Assembly: GCA_026745465.1 (NCBI GenBank)
Contig: JACYXH010000477.1
Coordinates: 798,501 to 862,500 of the forward strand
Length of the DNA stretch: 64,000 nucleotides
Direction: 5' to 3'
Origin: Lota lota
Taxonomy: Eukaryota; Chordata; Actinopteri; Gadiformes; Lotidae
The position numbers were made by a program, and so were the translations under genes. Shown piece after piece: positions 23,526-36,204 of the stretch (position 1 is the stretch's first letter; each line of letters begins with the position of its first letter). Below the pieces are notes generated by a model. It had not been told where the DNA came from. It made no database searches and saw only the letters and a list, made by a program, of their open reading frames with translations.

Positions 23526-23605
23526 ACACTTCAATGCACGTGTAGTATGACAACTAGACCTTCAAAACAACTTTGAATGCAAGATTCCCAACGTCAACAG
23601 CAGCT

Positions 23606-23625
23606 ATGGCAGCAAAGAAACTAAT
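23606..23625 (+). CDS. mrpl23: Mitochondrial ribosomal protein L23 (uL23m), exon 1
   Basis: The 20-bp coding exon reads MAAKKL plus two bases, then donor AAT|GTAAGC. The ATG has G at -3 and G at +4, a good vertebrate context. It is far too short to be found as an open frame; I placed it because it joins in phase to exon 2 and starts just downstream of the NRF1 and ETS sites. The product is a protein of the large subunit of the mitochondrial ribosome, near the exit tunnel. The intron that follows is 469 bp. Confidence 0.82.
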
Positions 23626-24094
23626 GTAAGCACCGAGGTGTTACTTTACTTTGAAAACGTTAGAATATATTTTGGCCAGATAGTCTGTTTACCTATGTTA
23701 AAAGTAGTTTCAACCAGTGCTTATTAAAGTAGCTTGGATCAGAGTAGTGTAGTCTTGTCTCAAGACAAACGTAAACACACGAGTGTAAAGCCTAACCCGA
23801 ATGATTAAAAACTCAGTATCTGGTTCCAATTGTTCCGTGAATAGATAGGTCAGTATTCATAGCACTAGCGCAATATATACAGAAACAGACGACGTGGAGT
23901 GTATTATCTCTGCTATTAAATCCACAAACTTATAATCCTAAATATGTGTTTATGTTCTGAATACTGTGATGTGAAAACACCATTAAATTTACAGCCGAGT
24001 GGTTTTTAATTTGTTCTCCAGTTTATTTTTGTTCTCTGCACCTCTGTACCAAGTAACGTCACCCACATCCTCCCCTCTGGTGTCCCGAACCCAG

Positions 24095-24217
24095 ATATCC
24101 TCTCTACCAGCTTGGCAATCCCCAGCTCCGACTCTTCAGACCCAACTGGGCCCTGACGCTGGTGCGGCCCGGGAGGGAGCAGCCCTCAGACACCGTCCAG
24201 TTCCGCATCCCCATGGA
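24095..24217 (+). CDS. mrpl23: Mitochondrial ribosomal protein L23, exon 2
   Basis: The acceptor GAACCCAG (AG at 24093-24094) opens a 123-bp exon reading [18 protein letters not shown], then [19 protein letters not shown], ending ATGGA|GTGAGT. This is the conserved N-terminal part of MRPL23; the human protein has YPLYRLGGPQLRVFRTNFF and [15 protein letters not shown] at the same place. It enters in phase 2 and exits in phase 2, joining exon 3 to give PMEMTK. The following intron is 10.1 kb and holds two Tc1-like elements. Confidence 0.95.
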
Positions 24218-24324
24218 GTGAGTCCTCAATTAAATTCATAAATTGAATGACCTCATTCAATTCTCGAATTCTTGATTCGGGTAGGCCTACTGGCCATCAG
24301 CTTAGTGTGGAAACATACTACATT

Positions 24325-25308
24325 AGCCACAACATTAAAACCAATGACAGGTTAAGTGAACAACATTGATCATCTTGTTACATTGGCATCTATGAAGGGG
24401 TGGGATATAATAGGCATAAAGTCAACAGTCAGTTCTTAAAATGTATGTGTTGGTGGCAGGAAAAATGGGCAAGCGTAAGGATCTGAGCGACTTTGACAAG
24501 GGCCAAATTGTGATGGCTGGACGACTGGCTCAGCGCATCTCCAAAACAGCAGGTCTTGTGTGGCATTCCTGGTATGCAGTGTTTTGTACCTACCAAAATG
24601 TGTCCCAACGAAAGGACAACTGGTGAATCCGCGACAGTCATGTGTGCCGAAGGCTCATTGGGGAGCGACTGCTAGCCCGTCTGCTCGGATCCCACTGAAG
24701 AGCTACTGTAGCACAAATTGCTGAAAAACGTTATGCTAGCTATGGTATGGAAGGTGTCAGAACACATAGTGCATCGCAGCTTACTGCGTAGCCGCAGACC
24801 TGTCAAGAGTGCCCTGTCTGACCCCTGTCCACTGCCAAAGTGCCTACAATGGGCACTTGAGCGTCAGAACTGGACCATGCATCAATGGAAGAAGGTGGCC
24901 TGGTCTAATAAATCCCATTTTATTTTCCATTTGGATGGCCGTGTACATGTGCGTCGTTTTATATTGGGAAGAGATGGCACCAGAATGCACTGAGAAGAGG
25001 GCAAAATGTTCGGGAATGGTTTGAGGAACATGACAAAGAGTTCATGTTGTTGACTTGGCCTCCACATTCCCCAGATCTCAATCCGATCGAGCATCTGTGG
25101 GATGTGCTGGAACAACAAGTACGATCCATAGAGGCCCCACCTCACAACTAACAGGACTCTTGAGGATCTGCCGCTAACGTCTTGGTGCCAGATGCAACAA
25201 GACATTTTCTGAGGTTTTGTGGAGTCCATGCCTCCATGGGTCAGAGCTGTTTTGGCAGCACGAGGGGGACCTACACAATATTAGGCAGGTGGTTTTAATG
25301 TTGTGGCT
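24325..25308 (+). mobile_element. Degraded Tc1-like transposon
   Basis: The inverted ends AGCCACAACATTAAAACCA (24325-24343) and its complement (25290-25308) are exact. Between them, on the plus strand, is a Tc1 transposase remnant starting [20 protein letters not shown] near 24465. Later pieces recognisable in changing frames include RSRRPVK, WTMHQWKKVAWSN and TWPPHSPDLNPIEHLWDVLE, ending near RAVLAARGGPTQY. Many frameshifts and stops are present and the middle, including the second catalytic Asp region, is deleted. Total length ~984 bp against the usual ~1.6 kb. Confidence 0.9.
24441..25284 (+). pseudogene. Tc1-like transposase pseudogene
   Basis: It would have encoded a DDE transposase with N-terminal paired helix-turn-helix domains. 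The N-terminal helix ([13 protein letters not shown]) and the C-terminal SPDLNPIEH motif with its Glu are readable. The first catalytic Asp position reads Asn in WSNKSHF, and the second block is absent. It is not functional. Confidence 0.88.
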
Positions 25309-25370
25309 GATCAGAAGGGTAGAAGATATCCTTAGGCTGCTCAATACATTGATATGACACTACAAATGTT

Positions 25371-25452
25371 ACTACTGTGTGTGTGTATGTATATATGTGT
25401 GTGTATGCATATATATGTGTGTATATATATGTGTGTGTGTGTATATATATAT
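25371..25452. repeat. (TG)/(TA) microsatellite, left part
   Basis: Mixed TGTGTG and TATATA. It continues at 27000-27050 on the other side of the transposon, so the element inserted into this TA-rich tract, consistent with Tc1 target choice. Confidence 0.9.
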
Positions 25453-26999
25453 AAACTGCTCAGAAAAATAAAGGGAACACAAAAATAACACATCCTAGAT
25501 CTGAATGAATGAAATAATCTTATTAAAAACCTTTTTCTTTACATAGTTGAATGTGCTGACAACAAAATCACAAAAATTATCAACGGAAATCAAATTTATC
25601 AACCCATGGAGGTCTGGATTTGGAGTCACACTCTAAATTAAAGTGGAAAACCACACTACAGGCTGATCCAACTTTGATGTAATGTCTTTAAAACAAGTCA
25701 AAATGAGGCTCAGTAGTGTGTGTGGCCTCCACGTGCCTGTATGACCTCCCTACAACGCCTGGGCATGCTCCTGATGAGGTGGCGGATGGTCTCCTGAGGG
25801 ATCTCCTCCCAGACGACTAAAGCATCCGCCAACTCCTGGACAGTCTGTGGTGCAATGTGGCGTTGGTGGATGGAGCGAGACATGATGTGCTCAATTGGAT
25901 TCAGGTCTGGGGAACGGGCGGGCCAGTCCATAGCATCAATGCCTTCCTCTTGCAGGAACTGCTGATACACTCCAGCCACATGAGGTCTAGCATTGTCTTG
26001 CATTAGGAGGAACCCAGGGCCAACCGCACCAGCATATGGTCTCACAAGGGGTCTGAGGATCTCATCTCGTTACCTAATGGCAGTCAGGCTACCTCTGGCC
26101 AGCACATGGAGGGCTGTGCGGCCCCCCAAAGAAATGCCACCCCACACCATGACTGACCCACCGCCAAACCGGCCATGCTGGAGGATGTTGCAGGCAGCAG
26201 AACGTTCTCCACGGCGTCTCCAGACTCTGTCACGTCTGTCACATGTGCTCAGTGTGAACCTGCTTTCATCTGTGAAGAGCACAGGGCACCAGTAGCGAAT
26301 TTGCCAATCTTGGTGTTCTCTGGCAAATGCCAAACGTCCTGCACGGTGTTGGGCTGTAAGCACAACCCCCACCTGTGGACGTCGGGCCCTCATACCACCC
26401 TCATGGAGTCGGTTTCTGACCGTTTGAGCAGACACATGCACATTTGTGGCCTGCTGGAGGTCATTTTGCAGGGCTCTGGCAGTGCTCCTCCTGCTCCTCC
26501 TTGCACAAAGGCGGAGGTAGCGGTCCTGCTGCTGGGTTGTTGCCCTCCTACGGCCTCCTCCACGTCTCCTGATGTACTGGCCTGTCTCCTGGTAGCGCCT
26601 CCATGCTCTGGACACTACGCTGACAGACACAGCAAACCTTCTTGCCACAGCTCGCATTGATGTGCCATCCTGGATGAGCTGCACTACCTGAGCCACTTGT
26701 GTGGGTTGTAGACTCCATCTCATGCTACCACTAGAGTGAAAGCACCGCCAGCATTCAAAAGTGACCAAAACATCAGCCAGGAAGCATAGGAACTGAGAAG
26801 TGCAGAACCACTCCTTTATTGGGGGTGTCTTGCTAATTGCCTATAATTTCCACCTGTTGTCTATTCCATTTGCACAACAGCATGTGAAATTTATTGTCAA
26901 TCAGTGTTGCTTCCTAAGTGGACAGTTTGATTTCACAGAAGTGTGATTGACTTGGAGTTACATTGTGTTGTTTAAGTGTTCCCTTTATTTTTTTTAGTA
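25453..26999 (-). mobile_element. Tc1-like transposon, nearly intact
   Basis: The left end CTGCTCAGAAAAATAAAGGG (after TATATAAA) and the right end GTGTTCCCTTTATTTTTTTT form inverted ends; the right end has lost a few bases before TAGTATATA. The ~1.55-kb length is typical of Tc1 elements. The transposase lies on the minus strand. Both flanks are TA-rich. Confidence 0.92.
25710..26768 (-). pseudogene. Tc1-like transposase, one premature stop
   Basis: One continuous frame of about 352 codons runs from 26768 (or, more likely, the internal start [20 protein letters not shown] at 26723) to 25710, broken only by TAA at 26072-26070. The N-terminal helix-turn-helix ([16 protein letters not shown]) and a basic RRRGGGRRR linker are intact. 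The catalytic triad is complete: Asp in LFTDESRF, Asp in MQDNARPH, and Glu in SPDLNPIEH, with 34 residues between the last two (DD34E). The protein ends ARGGHTHY. Tc1 transposases cut and paste at TA. This copy would give a product lacking the last two catalytic residues unless the stop is read through. Confidence 0.93.
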
Positions 27000-29152
27000 T
27001 ATATATAAGTGTGTATAAGTGTATATATATATATATATAAGTGTGTGTATATGTATGTTTACAAAAGTGCAGGGCATGTTGTTTGTAAATGTATCGGAAT
27101 GGAAGAAGGTATTGTGAATGTAATATCCGTTTTGCAGTTGGGAAGAAGCTCTGTTTGAATTATGGATGATATGGACTTCCCTCTGACATTTCAGGGAAAT
27201 AATATGTACAACTATTAAACATTTATATTTAGACATATACCTTTTTTGGCAGTTGTATAATATAGTTTTACTAAATCACTTACTGTGGGTAGTAAACCCA
27301 TTGGAAAAACGCAGTTGCAGTCTTTCATCAAAGGGTACAAAAGTTACAGTTAGGCTACTATACTATTTTGAGACATCAATCTTTTGGAAATATTTCAGTA
27401 TTACTTTTGTTGTTGCAGTGCTTGAAATTGCCAGAAGGCTACCAAGTTGTAAAATTCTATATTTTAATGGCAGAGTGATTGACCCTTAATATTGGACTGT
27501 AGTTAAGTCTCTATGCCACCAGGGGGAAACACAAGCTCACATAAACCCAAAACCTAGCTCTCATTATTCAAGACTCCAGAACTATCTTGGGAGTGGGTGA
27601 CGTTGATTGTTTGGATACAGTGGAGGTGAGATGTGCTGAATAATGACAGATGCTTTTCCTCTGGTTCAAAGACTCAACAGAACTCAAAACAAACAACAAA
27701 ATACCTAGTATTGCGTACAATATGTGCTAATGTTATTTGTTATTAATATTTTATTTATATAAAACAACAAGGAATGTCTCATATTTTGAGGTTTGTGTGT
27801 GTGTGTGACAATACATGTACGTGTAGTCGGGCTGTCACTGTATAAATGCAGGGTGGGTGCGTGTGTATGTGCGTGCACATTACAGTAATGGGTGTGTAAG
27901 GAAGGGTGTGTCTTTGATGCCGGTGGCAGTAGAGGTGCGCATATGATTGATAAGTAAGCATGGTGTGTTCTTAAGGTTGGCATCCTCTTCACCACATCAA
28001 TAGTGTGAATTAGGTTTTGCATAATGGATCAACTTTATATCCCTACTGCAATATGAATGGCATGACGCAATGTCTACTGCAAAAGAAAAATATTCAAAGG
28101 CCGTGGCATTCTGTTTTTTTCAAAGTAGTTGTACTTGGTATTACACACTATATTCATTGATACAATATGCGTTTGTTAAGATTGTTTATCTCAAACCCCA
28201 AAACAACACGACTCATTCATTCAGTGGTTGTTCCATCTCTCCCACTGAAGGTAGGAGTTGTGCAACCTCGTTTTCAATGTGGTTGTACAGGCATATGTAA
28301 ACGTCCTTGTAATCTGAGACGAAAGTGGACTTGAGCATTTTAAATGATCACAAACAGTGATATGTTCTTCATGTCCTATTCCCCTCATTGAAATGGCAAG
28401 ACCCAGGAAGGCGGGTACATAGCATGCCTATGTCCTGTTCCTAGTAGCTGTGGAAGGGAGGGGTTGGGTGGGCTGGGGTGAGCTAGGGTGGGGTGGGGTA
28501 GGGAGGTGCAGCACAGCTGTTAATGAGGAGCAGTAATGACAGCATTCAAGTGGGAATCACACAGAGTTCTTTGTCTCACGACCACCTGGGGACCAACCAT
28601 CAGAGACCTGCCTCTCTCTTGCTCTCGCTCTGTTGCTCTCTCTCTCTCCCCCCCATCCATCTCTCTTCCTCTGTCACACTCACACACACACAATAATATA
28701 AATATGTAATACAAAGTCATGTCAAAGCAACATACATTTGAGTTTTTTCATATAATCTTGTATCTTTTGGTTGCCAGACAATGAACGACAATGTCAATGT
28801 GTGACTAGATTGACTAGTAAGGTAAGCATCTAATTGTATACCTTGCTGTAAAAATAACCGACAATAACTCGATAGGAATCATTGTCAGCAATGAAAACAT
28901 TGAACCAATTTATCCCTTACACAAGCGCTCCTGTCATCGATCGAACACCTGGGCAGTGTGGTTTCTTATTTCTCCCTCGCTGCCAGCAGGAAGCTGTTTC
29001 CCTGTCATATTGTTCCCACTGTCCTTTGTGCTTCGTTAGCATTTCTTCTTCTTTGCCGCATCAAATTTCAACGTTTACAACCGCATATGCACTCCTTGTG
29101 CCTCACCTGGTAGGCCTGGCGACCATCTAGGGCACATGCACACTGTTGCACA

Positions 29153-29273
<121 letters not shown>

Positions 29274-29986
29274 TGGTTGTTGTTTAGTCTGCCCAGCAGT
29301 AGTCACTTTTCCGTGTTATTCGTGCCGAAGCCTAGCCCAATATACTAAACGGTGGTTACAGTGTGCGCATCACCGTGCCTGCCCTCTCTGCTAAAATACT
29401 GTTATTGAACCTGCTTGACCAACATGGTTATGATCGCCGGCGTGGCGAGGCCCTGCCTTCCCAGTGCTCAACATGGTAGCCCACGTGTCTCCCAGGCTGC
29501 TGAACCATGTCTTGTCCAGTACTGTCATACTCGTTGGCGGAGAGCAAAGGGCAGGAGTTTGCAAAACCCCCTGAAAAAAAAAAGTACAAATGTTGTTTTT
29601 CTTATTTTCTGTCAAAGCATTGGGATGGTTTCTAGGGCAGACCTCTGAAGATTTCATTTACTTACTGACTATTTTCTCTGGCTTTTGATTTGGATTATTG
29701 ACGATGAAGCACTGTTTGAGACATTTGTAGCTCAGGTTGTTCTCACTATTATCTGATTTAAATATGTCCATATTGATATGCATAAGCCTTATTCATTTTC
29801 CATGGTGTTTTGTCATAATGCCGTTTAGTTGTAGTGCATTAAATACATGACCCAATGTTAGTTCCACCACTACAACATAAGTGTCCATGGAGGTCACTTC
29901 AGTGGTCTCAGGTGGAGGTGTAGTGGAGCTACCTGTTAGGTAACTCAATTGGAGCTAGGTAACTAAATTGGAGCTCAGTGACTCCC

Positions 29987-29989
<3 letters not shown>

Positions 29990-30031
<42 letters not shown>

Positions 30032-30050
30032 CGTGTGTGTGTGTGTGTGT
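29990..30050. repeat. (GT)n microsatellite
   Basis: GT run with one AC interruption at 30031. Confidence 0.97.
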
Positions 30051-30479
30051 TGACAATACACGTAATCCTTCACATGCTGTTACAGCGGGCCGCCTATCTC
30101 AACCGTCTCCCCTGTCTCTCCTCTCAGGTTCCTCACGTCTTACCCCCCCCCCCCCTCCCCCCATACTCAGCCTCCCCTTCAAACAAAGTAGGCTATTATG
30201 GTCCTGATGGCTGGGGTTGAGCTGGTTGTGCGTACCGTATTGTGTCTGTGTGAATGGAGCGGCGAAGGCAGTGAGCAGTGTGCGTATCCTTCACCGCAAG
30301 CTGACAATGAGGCGCGGCCTCCTCTTTGTTTCCTTTCATGTGCGTCAGGAGCCGCTCTCTTGTTTCATTCTCACCATTAAGGCGTGCCGACACAATGCGC
30401 TTTGATGTCACACGGGTGACATGCATGACCAACGTGCACGTTCGCGTGTGTGAGGGCAAGGGAGGACGGGGAGTGGCAG

Positions 30480-30483
<4 letters not shown>

Positions 30484-30528
<45 letters not shown>
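30484..30528. repeat. (GT)n microsatellite
   Basis: Perfect GT run, ~45 bp. Confidence 0.97.
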
Positions 30529-30532
<4 letters not shown>

Positions 30533-31124
30533 TAATGTAATTTGTGATTGAAATAAAGTGTGTACAATAATAAATAGTAATATTATGTAATAAATTGGCA
30601 CACTTTTCACTTTCTGTCACAACTCAAATGTTTAGGAAACTATTAATTATGTCCATCAAGGCTTGTTGTAGGATAACATTACATTTATTTTCTCAATGGA
30701 GACATTCTTTTTGTGGGTCCTTTGCATAAGAAAGGCGCTGTGACATGCATGCTCTGCTTGCATGAGCTCCCCTGGTAAAAGTAATGCATGAGTTTGTGTA
30801 CGTGTGCATGCACACCTATACATGCACACATATTTGCACATATTTCTTACATGCATGCACACGTGCACCCTATACATGCATCATACATGCACACCCATGC
30901 ATGCATTTGCGTACCCCGTTTATTTCTGATTGATGGTTTGCAGCGCTGCCCATGTAATGAAAGCACAACATTGACGCGCTAGCCTAGCGTGTAGCGTTTA
31001 ACGGGATACTTAACCTCGCGGTTAATACAAACCTTTAGTCCACAGCTCACACACCTTCTCTTTTCTCACGAACTTACCGGTCTAACGGTCGGAACGTAAG
31101 TTTGTTTTTCACTTATTAAAACAA

Positions 31125-31134
<10 letters not shown>

Positions 31135-31166
<32 letters not shown>

Positions 31167-31265
31167 AGATATGTAGCCTAGCCTGAGATGTACTGTTTGT
31201 GCGTGTGCATGCGTGTGTTTGTGTGTTTGTATACTTGCATTATGTCGTTTTTGCGTAGGTGGCTC

Positions 31266-31297
<32 letters not shown>
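31135..31297. repeat. Poly(C) run (31 bases) and (GT)n tract
   Basis: Poly(C) at 31135-31165 and (GT)n at about 31268-31297. Confidence 0.95.
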
Positions 31298-31299
<2 letters not shown>

Positions 31300-31962
31300 G
31301 GCCTCCACCCATTCAACTCCCACTGGCTTAGCTCTCGGTGACGAGAGCACACAGGTGCCAGGGCATAATCTCTCTAAGAATACGTCTCTCTTCTGTTCAC
31401 CATCAAAGCAGCTTTTGTCTTTTCCTTAATAGCTCTTTTTTTTTTTGTCTGTATCTCAACCTTTCACCTACTTTACCTCTTCATCCCTCTCCCTGACTCA
31501 AGGTGAGTACCTGCTCCCTTTTACCTGGTGACACAGAGACAGACAGGCCGTTTCATGGGATGTCAGTATGATGCTCAAGGCTTCTTTATATTAGAGATGA
31601 GGTAAATCCCATATGATTAATTAAGTTTCATCTCTGACATCCTAGGATGCTCTTTCGCCCTCCCACTTGACTGGCTGTGACTTCACGGGCACGGACATAT
31701 TGACCAAGATGTCCAAGGCTGGGGCGGGCGTCTTATTTCAAATGATACAGCTTGCTTGGCAACAGTCACCCCCAAACACCAGGCGCCTTTCCTCTGCGTC
31801 AGCCGCGCGCCTCCTCCTCCTGTTCATCTCGGCGGTGTCACTGTTGTCGACCAAGGCTTGCGTTACCGCGACGAATGCCTCGCTGCATGTGTGTTTCTTT
31901 ATAAATAAGCACCAGTTGCTTGGTGGGGGAGACGGGAGAGAGGTATGCCCTCAACCTTGTCG

Positions 31963-32078
31963 GGGGGGGGGGGCGGGGGGGGTGATGATGATGATGATGA
32001 TGATGATGATGGGCTGTGTGAACCACCGGAGGAGGTATCAAGCACACCCGCCCCCCCCCCCCCCCCCCCCCCCCCCCC
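31963..32078. repeat. Poly(G), (ATG)n and poly(C) cluster
   Basis: A G-rich run at 31963-31982, (GAT)n at 31983-32010, and 28 consecutive C at 32051-32078, all within 120 bp. Confidence 0.95.
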
Positions 32079-32685
32079 AAGTGTGTCTCGCTGAAGTGCT
32101 GCTCTCTCACTTTGACATTCATTAGCTTGCACTCAGAAGTGTTTGTGCGTGTGCGCGCATGTGTGTGCAAGATAATCCTGCATCCTGCGCTCAAGCCCAA
32201 GGAGACATGTCCACACATGTAGTAACAAGTCAAGACATGCCTCGTGAACCCTAAATAAATCTAGATCTGCTCAATGCCTAAATAGTATCAGTCATTCCAG
32301 CTATACCTTTATTGCTCAAGAGTGCATTGCCATGGTTAATGGCAATGGTTAAAGGACTGTACAGATTGATGTCGTTACTTAAAAAAATGGCGGCGGCCGG
32401 CCTTTAAATGGTTCTCACTGCTAAGAATGACGAGCGAGACAATCCGCTGCTTGTGTAGGCTCCAGTTGAACTCTAGCTCTCGCTGTAGGTAAGTCAAACT
32501 TAAAACAGGGGCCGTTTTGACCCTGCATTGAGCCTGCAGCGGTACAGTTTGTGTATGGCTCGCTTCCTATATCCCTTCCTGTGCGTGTGTGCTGCAGCAG
32601 AATAATTGGAGTGCCGGCGAGACGAGGGATTTGGACCCTGTTCCTGCCATTTATCCTGGAGGGGCTTCACGGCCCCTTGGCAATG

Positions 32686-33010
32686 CCCCCCCCCCCCCCC
32701 CCCCCCCCCTTCCCTGCTCTGCCCACCCTCCTCCTCTACTTCACTAGCACCACCACCTCGCTCTCTGCTTTCTAGGAATAATTTCCTTGTATAGTCTCTC
32801 TCCCTCTCTCCACTCTGTCCCTCTCTCGCGTTGTCTCTGTCTTCTGCATTCTCTGCCTTGCCTTTTTTCTCTCTGTCCTCCGCTCTCTGTCCCTCTCTCG
32901 TTCTGTCTGTCTGTCTTTCTCTTTCTGTCCCTCTCTTCGTGTCTCTCACGCTATCTCCCTCGCTTTCTCTCTGCCCCTGCACTTTGTCTCTTTCCGTCTC
33001 TCTCTCTCGT
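32686..33010. repeat. Poly(C) (24 bases) and CT-rich tract
   Basis: Poly(C) at 32686-32709, then imperfect CTCTCTGTCC-type pyrimidine repeats at 32785-33010. Confidence 0.93.
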
Positions 33011-34295
33011 TAGCTTGACGGCGTTTGTGATGCGTTGCATGCACTCTTCTCATCACAACCTGTGACTAAACTGTGCTGCTGTGATTGCACAGTCCTGTAT
33101 TCTCCCCAACACATGTGGCCTTCTGTTCGTATCTGGAGTGTTTTATAAGTTATTTGCGGGTCCAGGTATTCTGAGGGAATTACAGTAAGTGTTCCTAAAG
33201 TCTTCTTACAGGTTGCAGGAGGTTAGAAATGCAGCTTTTTCCAGCTGGTTGTCGCCCTTCTTTTGGCTCTCACTTTAAGTGCGTTTATGTGTTCTTATAG
33301 GAATATGTCCTATAAAATCTTATAGGATTTTCATTTTATTTAAGGACCCTATAAATCACTGTATTTCTATTAATATATATGTTTTATCACACAACCAATG
33401 GTTTTAATATAAAATGAAATACTAATTCTGACATTTCAGGTAATCAAAAGAGTATTACATGTATTACAAAGTGCTTACTAAACATCTATAGAATATACTG
33501 GTTTAATCTCTGCATCATTGCCAGATGTTCCCTCAACAATGCTGCTGTTCTACAGAGAACATCAAATCCTGCAGAGGGGAAGTAGAGTGGTGGGTCATTG
33601 GAGGTGATGAGAAGAGCCGAGCTCTGTCTCAACGTTGGAAGGAAAGTGTTTGCAGTAACTCCTCTTGCTTTCCTTTCAAAGGCCCAAGTGATGCTGCCAC
33701 TTCCATTGACAAAAGAGGCCGGAGAAGTGTGTTACATTAGTCGGTCATATCAGCAAATGTGGCTAGAGCAGACTGCATTTTGGAGGCGCTGGTTTTTGCC
33801 CGTAACACCGCTATAGTGCACTTTGTCCGATGCATTTGGGAAGTGCTCTCTACCCGGGTAATCCAATTGGACAAATTGATTGAGCCGTTAAAAGCCTTTC
33901 TTCCTCTGACCGAATCGATCAATAGCGAAATGCTGCCAGTGGTTAGCTTTAGCTGAGCCGGTGCATTGTTGCCAGGCTCATTTCCTGTGTAGGGTTTCAT
34001 TGGGCGCAATCAATACCTCCAGACAGCTAATTGGATGAATCACCACCAGTCACATTCTCCTCCGCTTCCTGCTTTTCAGAATAAAAGCAGGGAAATGGGT
34101 TGATATGGAAAGGTTCTCTTCATAAGAAGCCATAACAGGATGCATTGTGAAAATGTTTTTTTTGTCCCCTGGCATGTAAAGAAATGTGCTGGCTAGACAC
34201 ACACACATGCACACAGTTGCACACATACACCCAGCTATCTATCCACTGATGCCCTCATCTCTAACCCTCTCCCACTCCCTCCCTCCTCTGGACAG

Positions 34296-34378
34296 AATGA
34301 CCAAGTGTGATGTGAAGAACTACTTGGAGAAGATCTACAACGTTCCAGTTGGAGCGGTCCGCACTAGAATACAGTTTG
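34296..34378 (+). CDS. mrpl23: Mitochondrial ribosomal protein L23, exon 3
   Basis: The 83-bp exon lies between acceptor TCTGGACAG and donor TTTG|GTGAGT. It reads [20 protein letters not shown] then VRTRIQFG, matching the human [24 protein letters not shown] segment. This is the core of the uL23 fold, an alpha helix followed by a strand. Entry is in phase 2 (completing the Glu codon) and exit in phase 1. Confidence 0.95.
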
Positions 34379-34689
34379 GTGAGTGTCTGCTCTTCACACA
34401 TACAGTATGTTACACACCTAGTTATATAGTAGGGTTATCTATTGGTATCTAAAGAATATTCAGCTTTTACATTAGTGCGGGTGCCCGCCTGTGTCTGGTT
34501 CTCCATACAAACATATATCCGTGTCAACACTAGTCCACCTGAGATACACTGGTCCTGTTGACATTGACATTTACTATTGGGAATATATTCAGTTTTTAAA
34601 GATCTTTGTTTGATCTTTTGCTTTTCGGAAACGTATTGTATGCCGTGTTATTCCACACTACACTTATTGTGTGTGTGTGTGTGGATGGT

Positions 34690-34905
34690 GAAACTCGGTC
34701 TGAGCAGCGATTTATTTAATACCCGCGTCTGAGGGTTAGGCTTCCCAGACACATAGTTTAAACGCTACGGTGTTGCATTTCATAAACAACATCGCTCATT
34801 ATACACTCATACACAACAACGGTACTAAAAAAGTATCACAAAGTTGCCGTGGGCCGTAACCATGGCGAAAACACGCCCCCCCCCCCCCCTCTTTCCTAGA
34901 GGGGG
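34690..34905 (+). repeat. Dispersed repeat, copy C (partial)
   Basis: CGCGTCTGAGGGTTAGGCTT, ACACATAGTTTAAACGCTAC, AACATCGCTCATTATACACT and ACGGTACTAAAAAAGTATCA are the same blocks in the same order as copies A and B. It ends in a poly(C) run followed by CTCTTTCCTA. Confidence 0.75.
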
Positions 34906-34939
34906 GCATGTTTTTTTTTTTTAACTGTTATGGTATTAT

Positions 34940-35036
34940 TAAGTACTCATATGGGTACTCGGTATCGGCGAGTATCCAAATGTAAGTACTTGTACTTGGT
35001 CGGAGAAAAAGTGGAATCGGTGCATCCCTATCACGA
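34940..35036. repeat. TATCGG-type dispersed repeat
   Basis: GTACTCGGTATCGGCGAGTA through ATCGGTGCATCCCT resembles a repeat end often met in fish genomes, thought to be hAT-related. The class is assigned from memory only. Confidence 0.45.
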
Positions 35037-35754
35037 ACCAATTCTTCGCTCTCCTCCCCCTCCTATATCAAAAAAGCCTTAGCTACTAATAATAACAGGC
35101 TGCTAATTGGGTAATATACTCCAATTACGATTGTTATAATTTTCTCTGGCAAACCATCATCCAGAATAGTGCGTTTCTTCGCATGAATAGGGCTAGTGCT
35201 GCGGTGCAATTTCATTGAAACTTTGCACAATGTGCAAACCACCTCTTTCAGTTTTTATGATCAAAGCAGTGCGTCTTCATTGGACCTTAAGTGGGTCGTG
35301 TTTGCAGTGAGAACGCTCACACTGGCGCCGCCATACAGCCCGCTATAACGTCCAGCACTGCTGAAAACCTTGGCGCGCATCGCAGCGCTATCCATTACCA
35401 CTCATGATATTAAACACAGAACAAGACCTTAAATCGAATCTTCCGATGGGTTTTGTCCTTTCTACTACGCTGCCCGACGCGGCACTCCGTGGCTCGTCTG
35501 GCGTGCGACCCGCTTTACGTTGATGCTCTGCCGTAACAGAGTCGGACTTCGATCAGGAGTGGATCCGAAAGCCACTGACTTCCTCCAAACATCACTTGCG
35601 TGAGATTGCAGTTTAGGTTTTTGAAGCATTATTCAAATAAAGCGGGTTTTAACCAATTTAACCGTTTCAGAAATTAAATGTCTTTGTCGCGAAATGCATA
35701 TTTTAAAAGGCTACATGGTGGTGCATCGCCATTATAACATTGTTTGGAGAGAAC

Positions 35755-35830
35755 TATATATATATATAGATATATATAGATATATATATCTACATAGATA
35801 TAGATATAGATATAGAGATAGATAGATAGA
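35755..35830. repeat. (TA)/(GATA) microsatellite
   Basis: TATATATAGATATATA passing into ATAGATAGATAGA. Confidence 0.95.
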
Positions 35831-35832
35831 GC

Positions 35833-36028
35833 CCTGAAGCATCACCCACAATGTTCCTGAACCTTTGGAAAGTCCTAACCCCCCAAATCAGGGACGTTTC
35901 TGGGGGTAAAATAAGGTCCCCGGAACCTAAGTTAGACCCTGGTTCCTGCGGTGGAAACACACCTAGTTCCTCCAAAGGTTCCTAGTTCCTGGGTAAAGTT
36001 CCTGCGGTGGAAATGCAGCTTTGGTAAT
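35833..36028. repeat. GGAACC/GGTTCC-rich dispersed repeat
   Basis: It contains GTTCCTGCGGTGGAAA twice (about 35941 and 36000), plus AACCTTTGG, CCCCGGAACC and CCAAAGGTTCC, giving local inverted symmetry. It looks like a fish interspersed repeat, but I cannot name it. Confidence 0.5.
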
Positions 36029-36143
36029 TTATATCGCAGTCCCAGGGCAGGTAGACACAACATTACAAAATACATGTCAGAATACAACATATAATAAAAC
36101 ATGTTATTGTTATAATATTTACAACATGCCACATTCCAAAACC

Positions 36144-36149
<6 letters not shown>

Positions 36150-36202
<53 letters not shown>
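36150..36202. repeat. (CA)n microsatellite
   Basis: Perfect CA run, ~53 bp; a short (GA)n follows at 36317-36344. Confidence 0.97.
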
Positions 36203-36204
<2 letters not shown>

